From assembly GCA_028697835.1 (NCBI GenBank), contig JAQVDK010000006.1, forward strand, positions 1 to 45,107: a DNA stretch of 45,107 bases, in the 5' to 3' direction. This document shows positions 1 to 8,369 of the stretch, in pieces (within the stretch, counting starts at the first letter, position 1; each line of letters starts with the position of its first letter). Under the pieces are notes generated by a model. It was given only the letters and a program-made list of their open reading frames with translations, had not been told where the DNA came from and made no database searches. The stretch is from Eubacteriales bacterium. GTDB taxonomy: Bacteria; Bacillota; Clostridia; Monoglobales; Firm-18. A program made the translations under genes and the position numbers.

Positions 1-454
1 TATTAAGGTCAATGTCTGGCTGGTTAATAAGCTCTCTCATTTCATCGAGAGAATATTCCTTGCCATCCATCACGATTTTATAAATAAGCCTGTTGCCGTC
101 TTCGTCGATAATTCCCATTTTTACCAATGCATCAAACATTTCGCTTGCGGTTTCTTCACCGTATTCTTTAGAAACCTCATTAATAATGTTTAGCTTTGAA
201 GTGCTTTTTGCAGATACAGAAGAAGTATCAATACTGATATTCTCTGTAACGGTCTGTGTTCGGACAGGCAAACTGTCGGTTGATTCGTCAGTGTTTTGTA
301 AAGACTCCTCACCTCCCCTTGGTATTTCTGAACCTACATTTTCATAAGCTTGTGATTTTTCCTGTGTTTGCGCAGATGATACAATAACACCGGATGGTAT
401 TATGGTAAAAAACATGCACATAACAAGTAACATTGAAACTAATTTTTGTCTCAT
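1..454 (-). CDS. Secreted protein of unknown function, truncated by the window edge
   Basis: An open frame starts at an ATG (452-454) and runs off the left edge, so only about 151 N-terminal codons are seen. The first 29 or so residues form a signal peptide: a short basic start (MRQK), a hydrophobic core and a small-residue end (VSSAQ). A Ser/Thr/Glu-rich linker follows, then a more ordered stretch with KEYGEETASEMFDALVKMGIIDEDG and KEYSLDEMRELIN. A GAGAGG ribosome site lies upstream. It lies 48 bp downstream of the subtilisin-like gene on the same strand and is probably in the same operon. I do not recognise the family. It may be a substrate or partner of the protease, but only proximity suggests this. 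Confidence 0.7.
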   Translation of the reverse strand, partial: MRQKLVSMLLVMCMFFTIIPSGVIVSSAQTQEKSQAYENVGSEIPRGGEESLQNTDESTDSLPVRTQTVTENISIDTSSVSAKSTSKLNIINEVSKEYGEETASEMFDALVKMGIIDEDGNRLIYKIVMDGKEYSLDEMRELINQPDIDLN

Positions 455-502
455 CTTTGTAACCATTCCTCTCTAAAAGAATTTAGATTTACTGATGTAT
501 AA

Positions 503-1870
503 TTAATGTATTTTATAATATAACGGTTGTAAATTTGATATGCTATCCCACAAATAGAAAGTGGTTTTACCATTAAAGTTAAATGAAAAACTTTGCACAG
601 CTTTGCTCTTTATAGTATTTGCCTGATTTTGAATGCCGACAATGATATCTTCAGCCTTTGCGGTAAATATCCCTGTTGCGCTTATATCAGAACCCGAATT
701 ATTATATACCAAAACTGTTGAAACTCCATTATAATAATCTATCGGAGAAACAAAAATATTATGGTTTTCGAGCATTTTGCTTATTATCCTGCCAATATCT
801 ATTAAGCCATAACCATATTCTATGTCATATCCTGTTTCGCCTAAATCGGTTGAAGTTTGGCTTAGTATAGATTTGACTGTTTCGGTGTTAATATTATTAT
901 CTATATTTTTCAAAGCAGCTATTGCACCGGTAACTGTGAGTGCAGAAAAAGATGTTCCGTCTGCGATTATATATGAGTTGTTGTTACCAAGACTTATTAT
1001 CATTTCACCCGGCGCCGTAACAAATACCGAATTATTTCTTTGTGAAAAATCCGAAACTATACTATTTTTGTTTACCGAACCGACTCCGATAACGTTTCCA
1101 TATCCTGCAGGATAATAAGTTTGCGAGTTGCCATCATTACCTACTGAAGCAATAAATATAACTCCTTTTAATATCCCTTCGTTAATAACTGATTCAAGAG
1201 CAGCGGAATTGCTTGGCATCCCAAAGCTCATGTTTACAATATCGCAATCATATTTATTCATTGCATCATTAATCGCCAAGATTATTGTGTCAACATATGT
1301 TTTAATATTGTCATCAAAGCATTTTAGGGGAACAATTTGTGCTCTGTGTGCAATTCCTGCAATGCCAATATCATTCCACTGTGCTGCAATTATTCCACTG
1401 ACAGCAGTTCCATGACCCATATTGTCGGTAACATCAGTTGAATCATTCAAATAATTATACCCATTTAGCTTATTGTCTCTTATGTCATCGTGTTCGTATA
1501 AACCTGAATCTATAACGCCGATTTTTATATTGTTTCCATAACAACCAAGCTCCCATGCTTTTTCTGCGCCTATCATTTGCAAATTCCATTGATTTTGTAC
1601 AAAGGGGTCATCGGGTGCTGCAAACAACGTAACTTCATAGTTAGGCTCAATATACTCAATATCATATTGGCTTTTAATATTATTTAATTCGTTTTCGTCT
1701 CTTACAACGCAAATACCATCTGCTATTTGTTTATGCGAAGCAGAATTAAGCATTTTAAAATCCTTTGACTTTGCAATTTTTACTATATACCCGTCAGCAT
1801 TAGCCGCAAAAGCTGTTACTGTTAATAAGTAAAAATATAAAATACTGATAAAATAAGTTTTAGTTTTCAA
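503..1870 (-). CDS. Secreted subtilisin-like serine protease (peptidase S8)
   Basis: This 455-residue protein has a signal peptide (about residues 1-24), a short inhibitor I9-like propeptide region (about 25-85) and an S8 catalytic domain. The catalytic triad is visible: Asp121 in IGVIDSGL, His153 in GHGTAVSGI and Ser307 in DGTSFSAL. The oxyanion Asn245 is in ASVGNDG. About 110 residues after the catalytic Ser core hold no recognised anchor or repeat. The protease is predicted to act outside the cell and to be activated by removal of the propeptide. It lies 18 bp after a small membrane-protein gene and 48 bp before a secreted-protein gene, which suggests one transcript. Substrate unknown. A role in processing a peptide signal is possible because of the LytTR-type promoter upstream, but this is inference. 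Confidence 0.9.
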   Translation of the reverse strand: MKTKTYFISILYFYLLTVTAFAANADGYIVKIAKSKDFKMLNSASHKQIADGICVVRDENELNNIKSQYDIEYIEPNYEVTLFAAPDDPFVQNQWNLQMIGAEKAWELGCYGNNIKIGVIDSGLYEHDDIRDNKLNGYNYLNDSTDVTDNMGHGTAVSGIIAAQWNDIGIAGIAHRAQIVPLKCFDDNIKTYVDTIILAINDAMNKYDCDIVNMSFGMPSNSAALESVINEGILKGVIFIASVGNDGNSQTYYPAGYGNVIGVGSVNKNSIVSDFSQRNNSVFVTAPGEMIISLGNNNSYIIADGTSFSALTVTGAIAALKNIDNNINTETVKSILSQTSTDLGETGYDIEYGYGLIDIGRIISKMLENHNIFVSPIDYYNGVSTVLVYNNSGSDISATGIFTAKAEDIIVGIQNQANTIKSKAVQSFSFNFNGKTTFYLWDSISNLQPLYYKIH

Positions 1871-1888
1871 ATTTTTTCACATCCCTTG

Positions 1889-2224
1889 TTAAATAGACTG
1901 CTTTTGATTCCATACTATGCTTTTAAACCCCATTAAAATACCGGGAATCAGATAGATAGGGCTTTTAATGGTTTTGTTATATGATGTAATAATCTGTTCG
2001 AATATTTGACAACTTATTTCAAACATATGCTTAGCTGTTTGTTCTTCAGGCCTTCCAATCTTTTCGTTATAACCGCTTTTGTGTAATTGTAATTCTTCCA
2101 ACGCCTTGTAAACAGAGTCTCTTTTTTTGTAAAGCACTTGATATGAGCCTGCAAACCACAGCACAATCAAAGTAAATGTACTTAAAGTGGCAGCCAAATA
2201 TACAATTGTGCTGCGCATATCCAT
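1889..2224 (-). CDS. Small single-pass membrane protein, unknown function
   Basis: The frame extends upstream to 2260, but that first ATG lies inside the -10 box. I therefore place the start at the ATG at 2222-2224, just after AGAGAGG; the ATG at 2218 is the alternative. The product is about 111 residues with one hydrophobic segment near the N-terminus (STIVYLAATLSTFTLIVLWFAGSY), followed by a basic and helical region and a second weakly hydrophobic stretch (SPIYLIPGILMGF). I do not recognise the family; the helix after the membrane segment loosely recalls LemA-like proteins, without real support. It is the first gene of a likely operon with the subtilisin-like protease and is the gene immediately behind the LytTR-type repeats. 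Confidence 0.6.
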   Translation of the reverse strand: MDMRSTIVYLAATLSTFTLIVLWFAGSYQVLYKKRDSVYKALEELQLHKSGYNEKIGRPEEQTAKHMFEISCQIFEQIITSYNKTIKSPIYLIPGILMGFKSIVWNQKQSI

Positions 2225-2255
2225 CATATCCTCTCTTGTTTGCCTTATCTGTCTT

Positions 2256-2261
2256 ATCATA
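2256..2261 (-). promoter_or_regulatory. -10 box of the protease operon
   Basis: On the minus strand the hexamer TATGAT lies here. There is no good -35 box 17 bp upstream, which fits an activator-dependent promoter. The transcription start would be near 2249. Confidence 0.5.
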
Positions 2262-2293
2262 TCATGGAAAAAATGAAAATAACCGAATTTGGT

Positions 2294-2323
2294 CTGAAAT
2301 GTTAAATATTTGTCCTGAAATGT
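2294..2323 (-). promoter_or_regulatory. LytTR-type (AgrA/ComE-like) direct repeats
   Basis: On the minus strand the 9-mer ACATTTCAG occurs twice (2315-2323 and 2294-2302) separated by exactly 12 bp, giving a 21-bp period. This is the known layout of sites bound by LytTR-domain response regulators; ComE sites are ACAnTTcAG-N12-ACAnTTgAG. The promoter-proximal repeat is 32 bp from the -10 box and about 45 bp from the predicted start, the usual geometry for such activators. No LytTR gene is in the window. Confidence 0.65.
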
Positions 2324-2396
2324 AAAAAAATATATTAATAGACTTTAAAACAAATGTGGGTGTAATATATTGTGTTTATTTTTGTTAAAATTAATC

Positions 2397-2457
2397 GTCT
2401 GCAGATTTAGAAACTCAAAAACCGTGTGCCAGGGTTCGAATCCTTCTGCCCCTGACA
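2397..2457 (+). other. Degenerate tRNA-like 3' fragment
   Basis: The stretch contains a canonical T-loop core (GGTTCGAATCC at 2433-2443) followed by an acceptor-like CCCCTG and ACA. Upstream, TTTAGAA could be an anticodon loop (UAG, Leu) and the bases between could be a long variable arm. The T-stem is imperfect (C-C mismatch at its base) and no matching 5' half is present, so it cannot be a functional tRNA. It could be a scar of integration at a tRNA gene. The identity as a Leu-type remnant is tentative. Confidence 0.4.
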
Positions 2458-2459
2458 TG

Positions 2460-2494
2460 AAAAAAAGCCAGTAACCACAAGGGGTTTTGGCTTT
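2460..2494 (-). terminator. Rho-independent terminator of the flippase gene
   Basis: On the minus strand an AAAGCCA/TGGCTTT stem with inner CC/GG pairs is followed by seven T. It overlaps the stop codon of the flippase gene. Confidence 0.8.
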
Positions 2495-4028
2495 ATTGGG
2501 TATTGTGTGTGGAGATTTTTCGAAGTGCTTTTTTAACCGGATTGGCAATCAAACCTTTTTCGTATTGATTCATTCCTAAAAGCCAAACAGAAGCAGAAAA
2601 CAAAAGCACATAAAAAGCCCCATAAATCAAAAAGAGTTGAACGCGATACAAGTCAACAAATGAAACTGTCAAAATTCCATATAGAATCGGAAGGATAAGG
2701 GATGGAAGTATTTTGAAGATGTTTATCCAAAAACACTTTATATCAAGGCCAATCCTCACATGGTAATACCAATTCATGCAAAAACCATTACCAATAATCA
2801 AGGCGATAAAAGTTCCGGCGGCTGCACCAACACCGCCATACCTTTTGGTAAGCGGAATGCTTAAACATATGTTGACAACTGCAACAGCAAAATAAATCCA
2901 AGACCGAAATTTGTGCATGTTTTTAGCTTTTTGTATTTCAATCCCCAAGGTTTGCGTCAAAGAAATAGTGACAGGAACAATAAGCAGCAAGGTAATAAGA
3001 TAGCTTTCACGATAATCCGCCCCTGCCCAAAATTCTATGAATGGTTTTCCGAAAAACACAAACCCGGAACAAATTAGCGAAAGTAAAATAAATTGCAGCC
3101 TGCCAATGCGTGTAAAAAGCTCTGTCAGCTCGCTGCTATTGTTAGAGACAGATACCATCCTGTTTATCCGTGGAATAAACACATTGGAAATGTTAGTGGA
3201 TAGTGTTATGTAATAGGTGTTTAATTGTGCGGCAAGTCCATATGTTGCTACGGCGGTTGTTCCTTTGAACCTGCCTATTATAAATTTATCCGAATTCCAG
3301 TTTATTTGGTCCACAATCATATTCAAAAATATATAGGAAGAAAAAACTGCTATCTCCTTCATTAGAGAAAAATCAAATTTTTTAAACGAGAATCTTATGT
3401 TAAGTTTGCGAATGCAAAAAGCAATATTTCCCATATGAATAATAAGATGAAGAATGGTTGATACAGTCACCATTCCTATGGATTTGTATCCCATCAGCAG
3501 CACAGGCAGCATAATAAAAGGGCTTAAAACAGTCCTTATAATTTGCAATAGGTTTTGAAAAACATACTGCTCATTAGCGGTTATATATGAATGAAATATA
3601 CTTCCCGGAAAGGAAATTGCAATATTAAATACCATAAACGCCATTAAAACTTTTGCAGTTGACAGCTCCTGGGCGCTTATCTTTTTGCCCAATATAACAT
3701 CAATATTAAAAACAAGCCCCAAACCTGCCAAAACAGCCACAAGCCCTAACCCTAAGTAAACAATTAAAAACATTCCGTTTAGCTTTTGGATGTTTTTTTG
3801 GTCATCTTTGGCTTTGTAAATGGAATAGTATCTTATATATGCGCTGCCAAATCCAAAACTAAGAAGCCCCAAATAGCTTACCACCGAATTTACCAGATTA
3901 TAAAGTCCATATTCGCTTTGCCCCAAAAGCCGAAGCATAATTGGTGTGTAAACGATGGAGATAATATAGCCGATTCCCATTGAAACATATGATAAAACAG
4001 CGCCTAATTTTAATTGATTTGCTTTCAA
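2493..4028 (-). CDS. Polysaccharide flippase (Wzx/PST-type, MOP superfamily)
   Basis: This membrane protein of about 511 residues has 12-14 predicted hydrophobic helices. The N-terminus (LGAVLSYVSMGIGYIISIVYTPIMLRLLGQSEYGLYNLVNS) is typical of lipid-linked oligosaccharide flippases of the MOP superfamily. The family moves undecaprenyl-linked glycans across the cytoplasmic membrane for surface polysaccharide or teichoic-type polymers. The open frame extends to 4064, but the only strong ribosome site (AAAGGAGA) stands 6-7 bp before a TTG at 4026-4028, so I start there. No glycosyltransferases are adjacent, so the substrate is unknown. The region looks more AT-rich than most of the window. Confidence 0.85.
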   Translation of the reverse strand: MKANQLKLGAVLSYVSMGIGYIISIVYTPIMLRLLGQSEYGLYNLVNSVVSYLGLLSFGFGSAYIRYYSIYKAKDDQKNIQKLNGMFLIVYLGLGLVAVLAGLGLVFNIDVILGKKISAQELSTAKVLMAFMVFNIAISFPGSIFHSYITANEQYVFQNLLQIIRTVLSPFIMLPVLLMGYKSIGMVTVSTILHLIIHMGNIAFCIRKLNIRFSFKKFDFSLMKEIAVFSSYIFLNMIVDQINWNSDKFIIGRFKGTTAVATYGLAAQLNTYYITLSTNISNVFIPRINRMVSVSNNSSELTELFTRIGRLQFILLSLICSGFVFFGKPFIEFWAGADYRESYLITLLLIVPVTISLTQTLGIEIQKAKNMHKFRSWIYFAVAVVNICLSIPLTKRYGGVGAAAGTFIALIIGNGFCMNWYYHVRIGLDIKCFWINIFKILPSLILPILYGILTVSFVDLYRVQLFLIYGAFYVLLFSASVWLLGMNQYEKGLIANPVKKALRKISTHNTQ

Positions 4029-4224
4029 GTAAATTCTCCTTTGAAAAATATTTTTCATAGGCAAAGCTTTTATATGACAGAAATTATTAATCTGGTTGTT
4101 TTAAGCCTTGTTGCAGGCGGTTTGCTTAAAAATACACTCCGTATCAATATGTCAATAAACATTATCATAAATATATCACAAGGCAAGTTTTTTGTCTATA
4201 TCTTATTTTTTAACCGTTTTATGT

Positions 4225-4278
4225 TAAAAAACATGGCTGTGGGCAAAATTCGCAAAAATGCGGATTTTCCCCACAGCC
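4225..4278 (-). terminator. Terminator of metY
   Basis: A long hairpin (GGCTGTGGG...CCCACAGCC, with further pairing of AAAATTCGC against GCGGATTTT) is followed on the minus strand by a T-rich run. It lies 17 bp past the metY stop. Confidence 0.8.
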
Positions 4279-4295
4279 TAAGATTTTATATGTTG

Positions 4296-5576
4296 TTAGA
4301 TTTGCGACAGGGCGTTTTCGATATCTTCGATAAGGTCATGCACATTTTCCGTTCCAATGGACAGGCGAACCATTTCGGGAGTAACCCCTGCGGCCCTTTT
4401 TGCCTCGTCGGAAAGCTGCTGATGGGTGGTGGAGGCAGGGTGTATTACAAGGCTTTTCGAGTCCGCAACATTTGCAAGCTGGGAGAATATTTCCAGGCGG
4501 TCGATAAATTTCCTTGCATCGGATTCCGTGCCCTTAATGCCTATGGTGAAGATGGACCCTGCACCCTTGGGCAAATATTTTTCAGCTAAGTCATAGTATT
4601 TGTTTCCCGGAAGGGACGGATAGTTAACCCAAGCCACTTTTTCATGGTTTGCCAGGTGCCGGGCAATCTTTCTGGTGTTTTCCACATGCCTCTCTACCCT
4701 TAAAGACAAGGTTTCAATGCCCTGCAAAAGCAAAAAGGCGTTAAAAGGGCTTATGCAAGCACCGGTGTCACGCAAAAGCTGGACACGCACCTTTGTAACA
4801 TATGCGGCAGGCCCTACGTCTTTTGCATAGGAAATGCCGTGATAGCTTTCGTCGGGCTCTGTAAGGGAGGGGAATTTGCCGCTTGCTATCCAGTCGAATT
4901 TTCCGCCATCCACAATTATTCCGCCTATGGAATTGCCATGCCCGCCTAAAAACTTGGTGGCCGAGTGCACCACTATATCTGCGCCGTGTTCAATTGGGCG
5001 GACAAGATAAGGTGTGCCGAAGGTATTGTCTATAATAAGGGGAATTTTGTTGTCGTGGGCAATTTTAGCGATTTTTTCTATATCAATAATGTTGGTTTGA
5101 GGGTTTCCTATGGTTTCCACGAAAATTGCCTTTGTTCTGTCGTCTATCGCCTTTTCATAGCCTTCAAAATCATCAGGGTCAACAAACTTTGTATTAATTC
5201 CGTATTTAGGCAATGTTACCATAAAAAGATTATGGGTTCCGCCGTAAATTGTGTTTGCGGAAACAATGTTATCACCCGCTTGTGCAAGGGCTAAAACCGC
5301 ATATGTAATTGCCGCCATGCCGGAGGACACCGCCAAAGCCGCCACGCCGCCTTCAAGCGCCGCCACACGCTGCTCCAGGACATCGGTGGTGGGGTTCATA
5401 ATCCTTGTATAAATGTTTCCCGTATCCTTTAGTGCAAACAAATCCTCTGCATGAGTGGTGCTGTCAAACACATAAGATGTGGTTTGGTAAATAGGCACCG
5501 CCCTGGATTTTGTAAGCGGGTCAACGGTTTGCCCTGCGTGAAGCTGTTTTGTTTCAAACCTTAGTTCCTTTTTCAT
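4296..5576 (-). CDS. metY: O-acetylhomoserine sulfhydrylase / aminocarboxypropyltransferase
   Basis: This PLP enzyme of the Cys/Met metabolism family makes homocysteine from O-acetylhomoserine and sulfide. The 426-residue length fits the family. The PLP lysine is in [10 protein letters not shown] (about Lys208), preceded by [10 protein letters not shown] with the PLP-contacting Asp, and the N-terminal YTRIMNPT motif is present. The start is the ATG at 5576, 8 bp after AAAGGG; the frame extends three codons upstream into the ribosome site. It is monocistronic, with its own promoter (5623-5651) and terminator. No SAM riboswitch or T-box fits in the short leader. Homocysteine from this enzyme could feed the metH product at 28986. 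Confidence 0.93.
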   Translation of the reverse strand: MKKELRFETKQLHAGQTVDPLTKSRAVPIYQTTSYVFDSTTHAEDLFALKDTGNIYTRIMNPTTDVLEQRVAALEGGVAALAVSSGMAAITYAVLALAQAGDNIVSANTIYGGTHNLFMVTLPKYGINTKFVDPDDFEGYEKAIDDRTKAIFVETIGNPQTNIIDIEKIAKIAHDNKIPLIIDNTFGTPYLVRPIEHGADIVVHSATKFLGGHGNSIGGIIVDGGKFDWIASGKFPSLTEPDESYHGISYAKDVGPAAYVTKVRVQLLRDTGACISPFNAFLLLQGIETLSLRVERHVENTRKIARHLANHEKVAWVNYPSLPGNKYYDLAEKYLPKGAGSIFTIGIKGTESDARKFIDRLEIFSQLANVADSKSLVIHPASTTHQQLSDEAKRAAGVTPEMVRLSIGTENVHDLIEDIENALSQI

Positions 5577-5622
5577 ACACATCACCCTTTCATATATTTC
5601 ATATATATATTAATTACAAAAA

Positions 5623-5651
5623 ACTATAACAGATATTTACTACCATGTCAA
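5623..5651 (-). promoter_or_regulatory. SigA promoter of metY
   Basis: On the minus strand a perfect TTGACA (5646-5651) and TATAGT (5623-5628) are separated by 17 bp. Confidence 0.8.
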
Positions 5652-5708
5652 TAGGAAATATTACACCAAAATAGGCTGATAATTTTTTCCTGTTTTATAT
5701 ATACTTAC

Positions 5709-5742
5709 AAAAAAGGCAGGAAATACTTTTGCATCCCCTGCC
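5709..5742 (-). terminator. Terminator of thrS
   Basis: A GGCAGG/CCTGCC stem is followed by six T on the minus strand, 12 bp past the thrS stop. Confidence 0.8.
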
Positions 5743-5753
5743 TTGTGCAAGAT

Positions 5754-7514
5754 TTAAAGCCTTTTGTTTTCCACTTCGTCTTTAAGTTTTGCAATAAATT
5801 CATCCAAAGGTATAGCACCCATCTCGCCTTCTTTTCTGGAGCGGACCGAAACGGTTTCCTCCTCTGATTCCTTGTCGCCCACAATAAGCATGTAAGGAAT
5901 CTTTTGTTTTTGGGCTTCGCGGATTTTATAGCCGATTTTTTCGCTTCGGGAGTCATTTTCGACCCTAAAGCCAAAGCCCAAAAGTTTTTCCGTTACCTTT
6001 GCGGCATATTCTGCATGCTTTTCACTGATTGGCATAACCCGTGCCTGAACAGGCGCCAGCCAGGCCGGAAATGCGCCTGCATATTTTTCGATAAGCAAGG
6101 CAAGCGTTCTTTCGTAACAGCCAATGGAAGTCCTGTGAATAACATATGGGTGCTTCTTTTGCCCGTCTGCATCGGTGTATTCCATTTCAAACCGCTCTGC
6201 AAGCTGAAAATCAATCTGAACGGTGATTAGGGTATCTTCCTTGCCGTAAACATTCTTAATTTGAATGTCCAGCTTGGGACCGTAAAAAGCCGCCTCGCCG
6301 TCGGCCTCTACATAGTTTATGCCGATATGGTCAAGGATTTCTCTCATTTTGTTTTGGACATTTTCCCACTCCTGCGGTGAGCCAATGTATTTGTCCCTGT
6401 TGCTCTCATCCCATTTGGAGAAACGGTAGCTTACGTCCTCCTCAAGCCCCAAGGTTTTTAAAACATAAATAGCCAAGTCCACGCTGTTTTTAAATTCGTC
6501 TTCAAGCTGGTCCGGTGTGCAGGCTATATGACCTTCGGAAATTGTAAACTGCCTAAGCCTTATAAGCCCGTGCATCTCGCCGGATGCCTCGTTTCTAAAC
6601 AAGGTGGAAGTTTCGTTATATCTTAAAGGAAGGTCCCTGTAGCTTCTGGGCCTGTTTAGGTACGCTTGAAACTGGAAGGGGCAGGTCATGGGACGAAGGG
6701 CAAAAACTTCTTTGTCTTTATCTTCATCGCCCATAATAAACATGCCTTCTCGGTAATGGTCCCAGTGTCCCGAAATTTTATACAAATCGCTTTTTGCCAT
6801 AAACGGAGTTTTAGTAAGCAGATACCCTCTTTTTTGCTCCTCGTCTTCAATAAAGCGTTGCAGGATTTGAATAATCCTTGCGCCTTTGGGAAGAAGAATA
6901 GGAAGCCCCTGACCTATATACTCGCTGGTTGTAAAAAGCTCAAGCTCTCGGCCAAGCTTGTTATGGTCGCGCTTTTTCGCTTCCTCAAGAGCGGTAATGT
7001 AAGCGTCCAAATCCTCACGGTTTGTAAAGGAGGTGCCATAGATGCGCTGGAGCATTTTGTTTTTTTCGTTTCCGCGCCAGTAAGCGCCTGTAACGCTAAG
7101 CAGCTTGAATGCCTTAACTTCCGATACCTTTTCAAGGTGGGGACCTGCGCAAAGGTCAACAAAATCCCCTTGCTTGTAGAAGGTGATTGCTTCGTCTTCG
7201 GGAAGCTCGCCTATAAGCTCTATCTTATAAGGCTCATCCTTCATAAGCTCCATAGCTTCCTCCCTTGAAAGCTCGAATTTTTCCAGCTTATGCCCTTCTT
7301 TGATGATTCTCTTCATTTCTTTTTCTATTTTTTTTAAATCCTCGCTTGTAAGAGGAGTAGCGGTATCAAAATCATAATAAAACCCGTTCTCAATAGCGGG
7401 TCCTATTGCAAGCTTTGCATCCGGGTACAATCTTTTTACAGCTTGCGCCATAATGTGGGATGTGGTATGCCAAAAAGCCTTTTTCCCGCCACTGTCAAAA
7501 ACCTCTTTTTCCAT
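5754..7514 (-). CDS. thrS: Threonyl-tRNA synthetase lacking the N-terminal TGS domain
   Basis: It charges tRNA-Thr in the cytoplasm. Only about ten residues precede the editing domain, whose HxxxH (HTTSHIMAQAV) and CAGPH metal-site motifs are intact. The TGS domain (about 60 residues) of the usual 640-residue enzyme is therefore missing; this protein has 586. The class II catalytic core has motif 2 (FRNEASGEMHGLIRLRQF), motif 3 (GCYERTLALLIE) and zinc ligands Cys in MTCPFQ, His in SEGH and His in VIHRTS. An anticodon-binding domain closes the protein (VMPISEKH...). The start is the ATG at 7514 after AAAGGGTGA. The leader is too short for a T-box. Confidence 0.95.
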   Translation of the reverse strand: MEKEVFDSGGKKAFWHTTSHIMAQAVKRLYPDAKLAIGPAIENGFYYDFDTATPLTSEDLKKIEKEMKRIIKEGHKLEKFELSREEAMELMKDEPYKIELIGELPEDEAITFYKQGDFVDLCAGPHLEKVSEVKAFKLLSVTGAYWRGNEKNKMLQRIYGTSFTNREDLDAYITALEEAKKRDHNKLGRELELFTTSEYIGQGLPILLPKGARIIQILQRFIEDEEQKRGYLLTKTPFMAKSDLYKISGHWDHYREGMFIMGDEDKDKEVFALRPMTCPFQFQAYLNRPRSYRDLPLRYNETSTLFRNEASGEMHGLIRLRQFTISEGHIACTPDQLEDEFKNSVDLAIYVLKTLGLEEDVSYRFSKWDESNRDKYIGSPQEWENVQNKMREILDHIGINYVEADGEAAFYGPKLDIQIKNVYGKEDTLITVQIDFQLAERFEMEYTDADGQKKHPYVIHRTSIGCYERTLALLIEKYAGAFPAWLAPVQARVMPISEKHAEYAAKVTEKLLGFGFRVENDSRSEKIGYKIREAQKQKIPYMLIVGDKESEEETVSVRSRKEGEMGAIPLDEFIAKLKDEVENKRL

Positions 7515-7547
7515 AAATATCACCCTTTCTTATGGTATATAACTATA

Positions 7548-7576
7548 ATTATAAATCTTATAAGATTATGTGTCAA
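7548..7576 (-). promoter_or_regulatory. SigA promoter of thrS
   Basis: On the minus strand TTGACA (7571-7576) and TATAAT (7548-7553) are separated by 17 bp, both perfect consensus. Confidence 0.85.
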
Positions 7577-7585
7577 GTAATTTCC

Positions 7586-7614
7586 TTGACAAAACACTCT
7601 TAAAGTTATATTAT
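7586..7614 (+). promoter_or_regulatory. SigA promoter of the DUF554 gene
   Basis: TTGACA (7586-7591) and TATTAT (7609-7614) are separated by 17 bp. Its -35 box is back to back with that of thrS, only 9 bp away, so the two boxes form an inverted repeat. Confidence 0.75.
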
Positions 7615-7645
7615 AAATCATACACAATACATACGGAGGTTATAT

Positions 7646-8368
7646 ATGAAAGGATTGGGTACCATAATAAATGTTGCCGCGGTTGTTTTGGGAAGTCTAA
7701 TCGGCATTTTGCTAAGGGGCGGTATTCCCAAAAGGTTTCAAGATACGCTTATGCAGGTTTTGGGACTTTCAACCATTTTTATAGGAATTTCAGGGGCAAT
7801 GAAGGGGCTTTTAACCCTTACAGGCGGAAAGGTGGACACTCAAAACACGCTTATTATGATACTTTCCATGGTGTCGGGCGCCGTAGTTGGCGAAGCCTTT
7901 GACATAGAGCAAAGGCTGGACGATTTTGGCGGCTGGCTGAAGGATAAAATGAGGTCGGGCAGCTCTCGCTTTGTGGAAGGATTTGTAACCGCCTCCCTTG
8001 TAATATGCGTCGGCGCCATGGCAGTTGTAGGCTCCCTGCAGGACGGTCTCACAGGGGACAGCTCCATGCTTGCGGCAAAATCCATGCTGGATTTTGTAGT
8101 GGTAATAATATTTGCCTCCACTTTGGGGATTGGGGTTTTGTTTTCCGCCATTCCCTTAGGGATATATCAGGGAACAATCACCGCCTTTGCGGGGCTTTTG
8201 GAGCCTGTCCTAACAGAAGGCGCCATACTTAATATGTCATTTATCGGCTCAATACTTATTTTTGCAGTGGGGATAAACCTTTGCTTTGGCAAAAAAATAA
8301 AGGTTGGTAATATGCTTCCTGCTTTAATTTTCGCAGTTTTATTCAGCTTCCTTCCGTTTTTGAAATAA
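7646..8368 (+). CDS. DUF554 family membrane protein
   Basis: This 240-residue integral membrane protein has about six or seven hydrophobic helices and the DUF554 (E. coli YqgA-like) pattern: an N-terminal GTIINVAAVVLGSLIGILLRGGIPKR and a central GFVTASLVICVGAMAVVGSLQDGLTGD. The biochemical role of the family is not established; a transport function is assumed from its topology. The start follows CGGAGG by 8 bp. Transcribed alone, divergently from thrS. Its stop is one base from the stop of the convergent gene at 8370, with no terminator between. Confidence 0.85.
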   Translation: MKGLGTIINVAAVVLGSLIGILLRGGIPKRFQDTLMQVLGLSTIFIGISGAMKGLLTLTGGKVDTQNTLIMILSMVSGAVVGEAFDIEQRLDDFGGWLKDKMRSGSSRFVEGFVTASLVICVGAMAVVGSLQDGLTGDSSMLAAKSMLDFVVVIIFASTLGIGVLFSAIPLGIYQGTITAFAGLLEPVLTEGAILNMSFIGSILIFAVGINLCFGKKIKVGNMLPALIFAVLFSFLPFLK

Positions 8369-8369
8369 A

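Noticed and set aside
2345-2548. Minus-strand frame of 67 codons across the tRNA-like stretch
   Set aside because: It runs through the tRNA-like fragment, the terminator and the end of the flippase gene, and has no ribosome site.
4014-4589. Plus-strand frame of 191 codons opposite the metY end
   Set aside because: It is a shadow of metY and its terminator, without a ribosome site or recognisable protein.
5577-5708. SAM riboswitch or S-box before metY
   Set aside because: The promoter sits about 50-75 bp from the start codon, leaving no room for the aptamer, and no conserved elements were seen.
7515-7645. T-box leader for thrS
   Set aside because: Only about 130 bp lie between the divergent genes and they are filled by two promoters; no T-box stem or terminator is present.
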